This document shows positions 1-6,908 of a DNA stretch of 9,724 nt, one piece after another. This DNA is from WSZY01 sp964559845 (lineage in GTDB: Bacteria; Pseudomonadota; Zetaproteobacteria; Mariprofundales; Mariprofundaceae). The translations under genes were made by a program, and so were the position numbers. The notes beneath the pieces were generated by a model, which ran no database searches, was not told the origin of the DNA, and saw nothing but the letters and a program-made list of their open reading frames with translations. How positions within the stretch are numbered: the stretch's first letter is position 1; every line of letters starts with the position of its first letter. The stretch covers positions 1 to 9,724 of the forward strand of contig CAZLJF010000061.1 in assembly GCA_964559845.1 (NCBI GenBank), read 5' to 3'.

Positions 1-98
1 ATCGCCGAAGCATAGTGAGGATTCAATGTAGATATCCCCTTTATCGGGGCCGAAATAACAACAAAAAGAAACAAACTTAAAATCACGACCTTTCGCAT
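1..98 (-). CDS. Secreted protein of unknown function, N-terminal part only
   Basis: On the minus strand an ATG at 98-96 opens a frame that stays open to the window edge (32 full codons). The product starts with Met-Arg-Lys, followed by a run of about 13 hydrophobic residues (VVILSLFLFVVIS), then a short polar stretch ending Tyr-Ala-Ser-Ala. This is the layout of a Sec signal peptide, with Ala-Ser-Ala as a plausible signal peptidase site. A strong Shine-Dalgarno sequence, AGGAGG (117-112), lies upstream, although its 13-base spacing is long. The mature protein lies outside the window, so no function can be given. It is divergent from the signal peptidase gene, so the two could share a regulatory region or a task; that is inference only. 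The call is fairly safe as an exported protein. Confidence 0.55.
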   Translation of the reverse strand, partial: MRKVVILSLFLFVVISAPIKGISTLNPHYASA

Positions 99-210
99 AG
101 GCTTGATTTAACCTCCTGTTTTATACCCGGCCGTGTGTATAAAAAAGACAAAAAGCATGCAAGCTTTTTTTTTAAAACGCCTCCATTATAGTTCCCGCCT
201 GCTCCGGCCC

Positions 211-801
211 ATGAAACGTCTCATTACTATTGTGGCCCTGTCTGCCCTTGCAATTCTGGCCCTTCGCATCTGCGTTGCAGGCGTGGTTTATGTACAGTCC
301 AACTCTATGCAGCCTATCATTGACAAGGGCGACGGCATCATCATTAACAGGCTCGCTTTTGGACTGTATTCACCATGGTTTGAAGAGCCTGTCTTGACGT
401 GGAGCCTCCCGGAACACGGTGATATTGTTACTTTCCGGAATCCGTATGACTATGGTGAACTCTGGCTTAAACGTGTCATCGGCCTGCCCGGTGATACACT
501 CCTTTTCCGGAATCACAAACTTCTGCTTAACGGCCACATCATTGGTAATTCTGCAAACAGGGAAGAGACAGTCATAACCCGGCAAGGGGCTGCAAAAACC
601 TATCGTGTCTGGTCTTCCTGGCTGGAAGAGGACTGGGGACCCGTTACTGTTCCTGAAAACAGTATCTTTGTAATGGGAGATCATCGAGGCGCATCTGTTG
701 ATTCCAGGGTATGGGGTCCTGTTCCCATAAAAAGTCTGCGTGGCAAAGCAATTTTGCGCTTCTGGCCCATTAATAAAATAAGATTTTTAAGGACACTCTG
801 A
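211..801 (+). CDS. lepB: Type I signal peptidase (S26 family), short form
   Basis: This membrane-bound serine protease cleaves signal peptides from exported proteins on the outer face of the inner membrane. From ATG 211 the product is 196 aa. It has one N-terminal membrane segment (about residues 4-26), then the catalytic serine in SNSMQP (Ser32) and the general-base lysine in WLKRVIGLPGD (Lys87). The conserved box near the C-terminus, VMGDHRGASVDSR (about 154-166), differs slightly from the usual GDNRDNSxDSR. E. coli LepB has two membrane segments and 324 aa, so this is a short, single-anchor form. ATG 211 was chosen because it puts the membrane segment at the N-terminus. No good ribosome binding site precedes it, and in-frame starts at 157 (ATG) and 133 (GTG) would add 18 or 26 mostly basic residues. 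It may be a second, specialised peptidase rather than the main LepB; a TraF-like peptidase is less likely. Confidence 0.88.
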   Translation: MKRLITIVALSALAILALRICVAGVVYVQSNSMQPIIDKGDGIIINRLAFGLYSPWFEEPVLTWSLPEHGDIVTFRNPYDYGELWLKRVIGLPGDTLLFRNHKLLLNGHIIGNSANREETVITRQGAAKTYRVWSSWLEEDWGPVTVPENSIFVMGDHRGASVDSRVWGPVPIKSLRGKAILRFWPINKIRFLRTL

Positions 802-827
802 AAAACTCGTTTGGTTTGTTATCATTT

Positions 828-836
828 TGCTATATT
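828..836 (+). promoter_or_regulatory. Possible extended -10 promoter for the small downstream ORF
   Basis: TGC-TATATT matches the extended -10 pattern (TGn followed by a TATAAT-like hexamer). No good -35 is visible at the expected distance. Transcription would start near 843, giving a leader of about 22 bases that contains GGAGG (847-851) ahead of ATG 865. The geometry is sensible but rests on one short motif. Confidence 0.35.
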
Positions 837-864
837 GGATAGTGGTGGAGGATCAGGCGCTACT

Positions 865-1056
865 ATGCAAGTAACAAGACAGGCTGACCAGTCGAAGGCT
901 GGGGTATACAGGATAACTCTGCCCAGAATACAGGAAAACCACCCGGTCAAGGCAAAAAATGGCGATGATCGGGTAGTAAAAAGAAAAAGCTGTACACAAA
1001 TTTCGCCCGACTCTGTGGCGCGCCAAATAATCAGGCGTTATTCAGAGCGTCCTTAG
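865..1056 (+). CDS. Small basic protein, not recognised
   Basis: This is a 63-aa frame from ATG 865 to TAG 1056, rich in Lys and Arg, with no membrane segment and no family I recognise. Its start is supported by GGAGG at 847-851, but the spacing of 13 bases is long. A possible extended -10 promoter lies just upstream. The frame stays open back to a TTG at 811, but the extra 18 residues would include the putative promoter and ribosome binding site. The C-terminal part (about residues 44-60) has an alternating charged and hydrophobic pattern that could be a helix. It lies 63 bases after the signal peptidase gene and converges on the ATPase-receiver gene. The frame could be fortuitous; the call rests on the start signals alone. 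Confidence 0.35.
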   Translation: MQVTRQADQSKAGVYRITLPRIQENHPVKAKNGDDRVVKRKSCTQISPDSVARQIIRRYSERP

Positions 1057-1085
1057 AATCGTTACCGAGATCATTGGAATACGCA

Positions 1086-2813
1086 CTATCTGCTTCGCAT
1101 ACGTTTATAGGCAGAAAAGATTGCTCCTACACGGGCCAGCAAAAGTTCGGGGTCAATAGGTTTTTCGATATAGCTATCAGCGCCTATTTTTAGGGCTTCT
1201 ATTTCCATTTTTGTTCCGCTGGTGAGCAGAACAATGGGGATATCTGCCATTTTGGCATTGGAACGAACGGTTGCAATCAATGATGTGCCGTTCATGCCTG
1301 GGAGGATTTGATCAGTAACAATCATGGAAGGTCTATCTTGGAATAATATGCTGAGAGCCTCTTCGGCAGTACCTACATCAACGACATCGTAATTTCCACC
1401 ATTGCGCAAAATATAACCAATATAGTCACGCATAGTGTGGCTATCCTCAACCAAAAGAAGGGTGGGTTTATTATTGCTTTCGAGCGCAGATGCTGGTGGG
1501 AGCGTTGCTGCTGATGCTACAGGTGTCACCGGTGTGGATACAGCTTGAGGGCGAGCAAGTGGTATTATAGCTGCAGGGCTTTGCAAACGCCCGTCTTGTA
1601 AGCGATTGCCAATAGATTTTTCATGTGAAGGCTTGGGTAAATCTCGCAATACATCTTCCAAGCTTAACTTTCCACTCAATGCCTTGCTCATGCCATCTTC
1701 AAATAAGCTGAACATGCCACCTTCTCGGTTGGCACGGCGCAAATCAATTTCTGACACTCCGTTGCGGATCATGGTAGCAATATCTTCTGTAATAACCATA
1801 GCTTCATGGACAGGTAAACGACCGCTATAGCCTGTATGCATACAAGTATGGCAACCTACACTTTTATAAACTTTGGTGTCAGTAGCCAAATTAAAACGAG
1901 CCAACAGATCGGCTGTGGGGCTAACTTCATCACGGCAGTGGGGACACAATTGGCGCAGTAAACGTTGGTTCAGGATCAGCTTCAACTCTTCGGAAATGAG
2001 GAGTTCGTGAACTCCAAGTTTTCTAAGTTGTATAACCGTAGCTGCAGCATCATTGGAGCCTAAACCAGCCAACACCATGCGCCCGTGCCGAGCCATATCA
2101 AATGCTGCCTGTGCTGTTTCAGCATCGTTTAGGTGATAAAGCATAATCACATCGGGGTCTTCTTGACGAATTCGCTCTTGAATCTTTGTATTAAGCAGGA
2201 GATCGCTATTTGCACCTTGCGTAGTGAGTTGAATGATATTGGGAAGCTCCATATCTATTTCATTTTCAACAGTGAGTACCTTTTTACCCTGTTGGGACAA
2301 GTGATTTAGAAATGCGTACATGCTGGCAGTCTTACCACTGTCAAATGGACCCGAAAGAATGACAACGCCTGATTTTCCTTCAATAGCTTCACAAACCTTA
2401 TTACGCAAAAAACCCGATAATCCGGTGGAAGCAATCCCAACATTGATGGAATGCCTATGCGATATATGAATGATGATGGAGTCACCAAATTCCGTCGGGC
2501 ATGTTTCTACTTTTAAGAAATAACGATTATCTTTGATTTTCACTGGAAATACAGCATCTGTACCCTGTGCAATACCATCGCCGTTTTCTGCGGCAAGATG
2601 TTTGATGTATGAAATTACTTGTTTATGCAAAGCGATGGGAATTCTAACAGGGCTGGAAAATTCATCTTCAATATGGAACCGGACAAGGCTACAGTCCTGT
2701 TGTGGAACAATATGAATTTTAGAACTTTTAATACGGGCTGCTCTGCGAATAATGGCATCGCCAATCTGTCTGATACCTGAAATATCGTCTCGCTCTGCTG
2801 CTTTACTATTCAT
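1086..2813 (-). CDS. GspE/PilB-type ATPase core fused to a C-terminal receiver domain
   Basis: This 575-aa protein has an N-terminal N2-like domain (about 10-120, containing SSKIHIVP and VRFHIEDEF). It is followed by a secretion/pilus ATPase core (about 125-390), a Pro/Ala-rich linker (about 393-448) and a response-regulator receiver domain (about 450-570). Walker A is GPFDSGKT (155-162), keeping Lys161 and Thr162 but with FD where TG is usual. The Walker B region reads IMLYHLND: the normal catalytic Glu is His227. The histidine box reads AGLGSND, with Gly252 where His is normal. The metal-binding cysteines remain (CPHC 290-293, CHTC 321-324). The receiver is intact: Glu456/Asp457, phospho-acceptor Asp501, Thr531, Lys551. 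The start at 2813 has a strong AGGAGG 7 bases upstream. It probably binds nucleotide without normal hydrolysis and acts as a phosphorylation-controlled regulator or partner of a pilus or secretion ATPase; that role is inferred. No pilus genes are adjacent. It is AT-richer than the genes to its right. Confidence 0.85.
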   Translation of the reverse strand: MNSKAAERDDISGIRQIGDAIIRRAARIKSSKIHIVPQQDCSLVRFHIEDEFSSPVRIPIALHKQVISYIKHLAAENGDGIAQGTDAVFPVKIKDNRYFLKVETCPTEFGDSIIIHISHRHSINVGIASTGLSGFLRNKVCEAIEGKSGVVILSGPFDSGKTASMYAFLNHLSQQGKKVLTVENEIDMELPNIIQLTTQGANSDLLLNTKIQERIRQEDPDVIMLYHLNDAETAQAAFDMARHGRMVLAGLGSNDAAATVIQLRKLGVHELLISEELKLILNQRLLRQLCPHCRDEVSPTADLLARFNLATDTKVYKSVGCHTCMHTGYSGRLPVHEAMVITEDIATMIRNGVSEIDLRRANREGGMFSLFEDGMSKALSGKLSLEDVLRDLPKPSHEKSIGNRLQDGRLQSPAAIIPLARPQAVSTPVTPVASAATLPPASALESNNKPTLLLVEDSHTMRDYIGYILRNGGNYDVVDVGTAEEALSILFQDRPSMIVTDQILPGMNGTSLIATVRSNAKMADIPIVLLTSGTKMEIEALKIGADSYIEKPIDPELLLARVGAIFSAYKRMRSR

Positions 2814-2994
2814 AAGTTCTCCTCCTCATGTTCCAGTTCATAATTAAACGAAAAACTACCCCTATACGATTAATCCGAAATATAACGAACGCGGGTTCAA
2901 GTGTGAAGTGCGCACATCCTGTAGCATAAATTAAAGGGAGGTACAACCAGCCGGATTTCGCAGTCGACACTTGCAGTCCGGAGGCATCGCCGCA
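2814..2994. other. Divergent intergenic region between the ATPase-receiver gene and ygfZ
   Basis: This 181-base stretch holds no convincing gene. An overlapping minus-strand frame runs through it but is a shadow of ygfZ. Two perfect 8-bp palindromes are present, GATTAATC (2868-2875) and GTGCGCAC (2908-2915), which could be protein-binding sites or chance. GGGAGG at 2936-2941 has no start codon at a useful distance. I could not find a well-spaced -35/-10 pair on either strand. Base composition shifts across this region, from AT-rich on the left to about 55% GC on the right. Confidence 0.5.
2980..2984 (+). promoter_or_regulatory. Ribosome binding site that sets the ygfZ start
   Basis: GGAGG lies 10 bases before ATG 2995. 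It supports that codon over the upstream in-frame TTG at 2971, which has no ribosome binding site, and over the later ATG at 3010. Confidence 0.6.
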
Positions 2995-3954
2995 ATGCTT
3001 CGAACAATCATGTTTAGGCTGACTGCTGAAGAGGCCCTGGCGCTTCAACAACAATATCTGTGCTGTACAAGAGATGAGTACGCCATCATCAAGGCATCCG
3101 GAGGGGGTATACTGGACTACCTGCAGGGACAGATTACGCAGGATATTCATCAACTGACCGAAAAGCACGGCATCTACACCGCCATCCTGACGCCACAGGG
3201 AAAGGCTGTAAGCGATCTCTATATCATCTGCGGACACAACCGCGAATTGATCATCATTGCACGACAGAATGATGCGGCGCCACTGGTTGGCCGCATTCGC
3301 CAGTTCTCACTGGGGTATGAATTGAGGGTCGGCATCGTCGACTCACTAAAACTGATCTCGCTACAGGGGTGCGGATGTGATGTATTTCTACAGGCAGCTA
3401 ACCTTCCGGTTCCTGGCACGAACAGGCTCGCTACTGCCTCAATGCATGGCAGGGAGCTATTCACTGTACGCATGCCTGAAGCTGCCGATGACGGTGTCTG
3501 GCTGGTTACAGATGATGCCGAATCACTTATCAATCACTCTGAATCGATAGTCGATGAACAGGTCATCCATACGGCACGCGTGATAAAGGGCATCCCTGCC
3601 TTTGGAATTGACTGGGACCGACAGGTATTGCCATTGAACGCCAACCTGATCGAGATGGATGGCGTAAATTTCGACAAAGGGTGTTATGTCGGGCAGGAGG
3701 TCACCAGCCGCATGCAGTGGCGGGGTGGCGTTAGAAAACGGCTCTATCGGGTCCAGCTTGAATCATTTCCGGAGACACTTCCCTGTCCGGTATCCACCAC
3801 AGTTGAGATTGGCATGGTGACTTCCGCCGCCGTGGATGCATCCGGTAAGGTGTTCGGAATCGCCCACCTCCCCATTGAAATGGTTGAGAAACAGACATCG
3901 CTTATCGATCCGGAAGGCGACTCCATTCAGGTCATTGAAGTATGCCATGCCTGA
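2995..3954 (+). CDS. ygfZ: Folate-binding protein YgfZ (iron-sulfur cluster assembly/repair)
   Basis: The 319-aa product belongs to the YgfZ/GcvT-like family, whose members bind tetrahydrofolate. In E. coli the protein supports the activity of certain iron-sulfur enzymes such as MiaB, and it acts in the cytoplasm. The family signature is clear: KGCYVGQEV at about 228-236, with the conserved Cys230, followed by the usual Thr-Ser-Arg. Other typical stretches are DYLQGQITQDI near residues 41-51 and the KGIPAFGIDW segment around 198-207. Length is normal for the family. ATG 2995 was chosen for its GGAGG site; a TTG at 2971 would add 8 residues. The stop overlaps the next gene by 8 bases, which suggests translational coupling. 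Similarity to the glycine cleavage T protein is expected from the shared fold, but the Cys motif makes YgfZ the better call. Confidence 0.9.
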   Translation: MLRTIMFRLTAEEALALQQQYLCCTRDEYAIIKASGGGILDYLQGQITQDIHQLTEKHGIYTAILTPQGKAVSDLYIICGHNRELIIIARQNDAAPLVGRIRQFSLGYELRVGIVDSLKLISLQGCGCDVFLQAANLPVPGTNRLATASMHGRELFTVRMPEAADDGVWLVTDDAESLINHSESIVDEQVIHTARVIKGIPAFGIDWDRQVLPLNANLIEMDGVNFDKGCYVGQEVTSRMQWRGGVRKRLYRVQLESFPETLPCPVSTTVEIGMVTSAAVDASGKVFGIAHLPIEMVEKQTSLIDPEGDSIQVIEVCHA

Positions 3955-4255
3955 CAGGCATGAAGGCAGACAGGGGTTTCCCCATCTCTTCATCTGGTAC
4001 CATGCACCCGGATATCTGGAAGCCGATCTTCGCGAATGGCTGAGACAGGTTCAGCAGGAGCTGGGCATTGAGGGTGAACTTTTCCTGCGTGAAGAGAGGG
4101 ATGTTGATGGCAATCCCCGCATGACCTTCATGGAGACCTACCGCAATGTGAATGAGGAGCTTGTTGTTCAGCTTGAATCGCTGGCATCGCGTCAACCGTG
4201 GTTTCAGCAGCTTGACTCGCCTCGCCGATGCGAGGCTTTTAACAGGATTGAATAG
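3947..4255 (+). CDS. DUF4936 family protein
   Basis: This 102-aa cytoplasmic protein of unknown function resembles the DUF4936 family. That resemblance is recalled, not searched: an N-terminal strand with FIWYHAPG (about 14-21), a central WxETYR-like segment (FMETYRNV, about 62-69) and a C-terminal RRCEAF (about 93-98). ATG 3947 lies inside the end of ygfZ; the overlap ATGCCTGA contains both the start and the ygfZ stop, so translation is probably coupled. The frame is open further upstream (to 3836), but that would sit deep inside ygfZ. No membrane segment or signal peptide is visible. A strong stem-loop lies in its last codons. Conserved placement after ygfZ would hint at a linked role, which I cannot show here. 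Confidence 0.75.
   Translation: MPDRHEGRQGFPHLFIWYHAPGYLEADLREWLRQVQQELGIEGELFLREERDVDGNPRMTFMETYRNVNEELVVQLESLASRQPWFQQLDSPRRCEAFNRIE
4219..4240 (+). terminator. Terminator-like stem-loop inside the end of the DUF4936 gene
   Basis: Perfect 7-bp GC-rich arms, GCCTCGC (4219-4225) and GCGAGGC (4230-4236), close a CGAT loop and are followed directly by TTTT (4237-4240). The form is that of an intrinsic terminator, though the T run is short. It lies 12 bases before the stop codon at 4253-4255, so full termination here would give a transcript without a stop. It may instead be a partial attenuator or a 3'-end stabiliser. Confidence 0.4.
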
Positions 4256-4309
4256 ACACCTCTTGCGGCTCCTGTTCAACTCCATACTGCTGCGGCATGC
4301 TTTGTGACC

Positions 4310-4717
4310 ATGAAAAATCGTATCACAGTATCTCTTCCATTCTCCTTTAAGGGAGAGATATTCAGGCCCAGGTGTAGCATCGATCTTGATGAACATATGG
4401 AGCTTGTTGGCTCAATTCCCTGCCTCTACACGCACCTGGCCAATGAGACTGGCATTGATCCCTATTCACATGAGTATGATGTGATGATGATGGGTGAACT
4501 GGAGTTCGAAGAAGCTGAAGGGCTGGCAGCCGAGTTTATCCATGATGGTATCTTTGACATTGAAGGGTTTCAGGCCAAATGGCATGAAAGAAAGCTGCAT
4601 CAACAACTGCAGGATATTGCAGCCCGTTGTATGGGCATGACAGATCTTGATGACCATCCAGAACTGAAAACTGCGCTTGCCGAAGCGTATCATCTGGGGT
4701 GCTCTAAAAGAGCCTGA
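4310..4717 (+). CDS. Conserved-looking hypothetical protein
   Basis: The 135-aa product is acidic in its middle part, probably soluble, and has no signal peptide or membrane segment. The N-terminus (ITVSLPFSFKGE) looks like a beta strand entering a small domain. Then come YSHEYDVMMMGELEFEE (about 53-69), a mixed helical stretch, and a helical C-terminus with DDHPELKTALAEAY. I do not recognise a named family; the pattern resembles uncharacterised proteobacterial proteins. A GTG two codons earlier (4304) is an equally possible start, and neither has a clear ribosome binding site. It lies 54 bases after the DUF4936 gene on the same strand, so it could be co-transcribed if the stem-loop in between is leaky. 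It converges on the kinase operon. The frame and codon use look real, but the function is unknown. Confidence 0.7.
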   Translation: MKNRITVSLPFSFKGEIFRPRCSIDLDEHMELVGSIPCLYTHLANETGIDPYSHEYDVMMMGELEFEEAEGLAAEFIHDGIFDIEGFQAKWHERKLHQQLQDIAARCMGMTDLDDHPELKTALAEAYHLGCSKRA

Positions 4718-4723
4718 GCACTC
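4697..4723. repeat. Inverted repeat at the convergent gene ends
   Basis: Arms GGGTGCTC (4697-4704) and GAGCACTC (4716-4723) pair over 8 positions with one G-T wobble, enclosing an 11-base loop. A second hairpin, GCTCT/AGAGC (4701-4705, 4709-4713), overlaps and would compete. It spans the stop codon of the upstream gene. Neither strand has a T run after it, so it is a weak terminator candidate at best. Confidence 0.3.
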
Positions 4724-4801
4724 GTGCAACCCATGGGCGACAATGCCACCAACAGGTGAGAGGCAGGAGCCGCAAATCAAAACCATGCCCACAAACGCTT
4801 G

Positions 4802-6904
4802 TCAGTTTACAGCATCTCCCTTTGCAAAGGCCTCTTGCACCACCCGTTGCAGGGTGTCCGGTATATATGGCTTTTGAAGAAAACCGCACAATCCCTTTCC
4901 TGCGAAGCGATCCTGCACGCTCTGCTCGCTGTAGCCGGACGAAAGGATCACTTTGACAGCGGGGTTAATCAGACGCAATTGCCGAAAAGTCTCTTCTCCA
5001 TCCATATGCGGCATGGTTAAATCAAGCAGCACAAGATCGATTCTCTCCCTCTCACGCCTGTAAATTTCCAGTGCCTCCCTGCCATCCGAGGCGGTCAGCA
5101 CCTCACTGATACCTAAATCGGTCAGCATCATGGATGCCATTTCACGAATACTTTCTTCATCATCCACAACCAGTACCACTGCATCCTTGTTACTGTTTAG
5201 CAGGCCCCTATCGCTGCCAGCTTTGTTAGCGTAGCTGTAATCCAGTGCAGGAAAGAGCACCCGGAATGTCGTCCCCTGCCCCGGTTCGCTGTATAACTTT
5301 AGTGCGCCATGATGTCCCCGGACAATACCAAGAACAGCACTCATCCCTAACCCGCGGCCAGTAAATTTCGTGGTGAAGAACGGGTCAAAGATCTTCTTGA
5401 TTGTTGCACTGGTCATGCCACAGCCGGTGTCTGATATCTCCATAAATACAAAACTGCCTTCTCTGACATCCTCGGCGCACAGGCATTGGCTCAGGTAATC
5501 ACTACCAGCCTGCATGACACCGGTCCGGATTGAAATAACACCACTCTTTGTGTCGATTGCCTCGTTGGCATTGGTGATCAGGTTCATCGCAATCTGCTGG
5601 ATTTGCGAGGCGTCAGCCTCAATCATGGGAAGGTTCTCCGTCAGGGAAAGTTTCAGAATCACGCCTTTATTCAGGCTCACTTCCAATATATTTAGAATAC
5701 TTTCTATGAGCTGGGAAATGTCTAATGGCTTAACAATAAACTTTCCACGTCCTGAAAAAGCGAGCATCTGTTTACACAGGTCTGCAGCCTTGTCCGTTGA
5801 TTCCACAATCCTTTGCAAATGCTGCTTGACTGCCAATGGGTCGCGCATGGACTTGTATCTAGCCATCTCTGCATGCCCCATGATGGCAGCGAGAATATTA
5901 TTAAAGTCATGCGCGATACCACCAGCCAGGATACCAAGACTTTCCAGCTTTTGTGTGTGCAGAAGCTGCTGTTGCATCTGTTCTTTTTCCTGCTCGATCT
6001 CCAGCTGCGCTGTCATATCTACCGCAATGCTGACAATGCCTGAGACATCTCCCACCGAGCTTTGTACGGGAACCTTGATGACATCAAACAGATGTTCTTT
6101 GCCATCCACGCAGGGTATAGTCTCCCGTGAATGAATCAGGGTGCGTTCTTCAAAACATGCATTATCAGAAGCCATGCTCTGCCTGGCCACAGCTTCAGGC
6201 AAAATATCCGAATAGTGATCCGCTTCCAGGAAACGGGATTCGGGGATGCCCACCGCATCACAGAAAGTACGATTGATAAACATCATCCGCCTGTTGCTGT
6301 TTAACATCCAGATACCGACAGGCGCATGATCCAGAATCAGTCGCATCAGTTTCCGCTGTTCTTCCATCTCTTTTGCATGTGCCAGTTCAATCAATTCGAT
6401 CTTGGCTGCGGCCTGCTCGGAAAAAGGAATGATCCGCCGCGCCAGTTCAATTGATTCCTGCGTGAAGGCGGCACGGGTTGCAGCCGTCAGGATCAGCATG
6501 CCTTTTGATGTCGTAAGTTGCAGTGGCAGGTGCAGGGCAGAGCGAACACCGTCCGCCTCGATATTCATCCACTCCGGAATCAGGGAGACATCAAAGGCGT
6601 TAAGTACACCGCCATCCAGTACGCGGGAAAATCCCTTACCGACCGGGAATGAGACATTGCTCATCTCCGAAACCAGACGACCTCCCTGCTCATACATGAC
6701 CCAGCAATCCCTGCAGTCGATCAGTCTCTGGAATGTGGTATGTAAAATCGACAGCACTTCATCACGGCTGGCCGCCCCTACCAGAGCCGACAATCCATCC
6801 AGAATGGCATCACTCTCCTCCCTCAGCCTTTTTTCCTGTCGTCGGGTGCGTTCCAGGCGAAGCAGGGCTTCCTGTAACTGTTCTGAATATTGTAGTGCTA
6901 TCAT
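4802..6904 (-). CDS. Soluble hybrid sensor histidine kinase (GAF-PAS-HisKA-HATPase-REC)
   Basis: This 700-aa protein has no membrane segment, so it should sense a cytoplasmic signal. Visible domains are an N-terminal coiled coil (about 5-32), a GAF-like domain (about 33-168) and a PAS domain (about 183-303, with LDHAPVGIWML). Next come a helical linker, HisKA with the phospho-accepting histidine in GGIAHDFNN (His332), HATPase_c (about 430-555) and a C-terminal receiver (about 575-695). The ATPase N-box is around Asn445, the G1 box is DTGCGM and the G2 box is GRGLGMS. In the receiver, Asp581/Asp582, phospho-acceptor Asp628 (LLLDLTMP), Ser655/Ser656 and Lys678 are present. ATG 6904 is 4 bases after the FIST stop; a TTG at 6940 would overlap the FIST gene. 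It is the third gene of the operon, so the FIST protein is its likely input partner. The final phospho-transfer target is not in the window. Confidence 0.92.
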   Translation of the reverse strand: MIALQYSEQLQEALLRLERTRRQEKRLREESDAILDGLSALVGAASRDEVLSILHTTFQRLIDCRDCWVMYEQGGRLVSEMSNVSFPVGKGFSRVLDGGVLNAFDVSLIPEWMNIEADGVRSALHLPLQLTTSKGMLILTAATRAAFTQESIELARRIIPFSEQAAAKIELIELAHAKEMEEQRKLMRLILDHAPVGIWMLNSNRRMMFINRTFCDAVGIPESRFLEADHYSDILPEAVARQSMASDNACFEERTLIHSRETIPCVDGKEHLFDVIKVPVQSSVGDVSGIVSIAVDMTAQLEIEQEKEQMQQQLLHTQKLESLGILAGGIAHDFNNILAAIMGHAEMARYKSMRDPLAVKQHLQRIVESTDKAADLCKQMLAFSGRGKFIVKPLDISQLIESILNILEVSLNKGVILKLSLTENLPMIEADASQIQQIAMNLITNANEAIDTKSGVISIRTGVMQAGSDYLSQCLCAEDVREGSFVFMEISDTGCGMTSATIKKIFDPFFTTKFTGRGLGMSAVLGIVRGHHGALKLYSEPGQGTTFRVLFPALDYSYANKAGSDRGLLNSNKDAVVLVVDDEESIREMASMMLTDLGISEVLTASDGREALEIYRRERERIDLVLLDLTMPHMDGEETFRQLRLINPAVKVILSSGYSEQSVQDRFAGKGLCGFLQKPYIPDTLQRVVQEAFAKGDAVN

Positions 6905-6908
6905 TGCT

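Noticed and set aside
185..190. Perfect minus-strand TATAAT near the signal peptidase start
   Set aside because: No -35 hexamer lies 16-18 bases upstream on that strand, so it is not strong enough to call a promoter for the gene at 1-98.
133..210. N-terminal extension of the signal peptidase from GTG 133
   Set aside because: The extra 26 residues precede the membrane anchor, are strongly basic, and have no ribosome binding site. It is not excluded, only less likely than ATG 211.
1017..1024. GGCGCGCC palindrome
   Set aside because: It is a single 8-base palindrome inside a putative coding frame, with no partner sites; probably chance.
2806..3237. Minus-strand 143-aa frame across the 5' end of ygfZ and the intergenic region
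   Set aside because: It lies opposite the well-supported ygfZ coding sequence, has no ribosome binding site or family motif, and overlaps the start of the ATPase-receiver gene.
5514..6134. Plus-strand 206-aa frame
   Set aside because: It is antisense to the HisKA/PAS part of the kinase gene, is Cys/Ser/Ile-rich as expected of a reversed frame, and has no recognisable domain.
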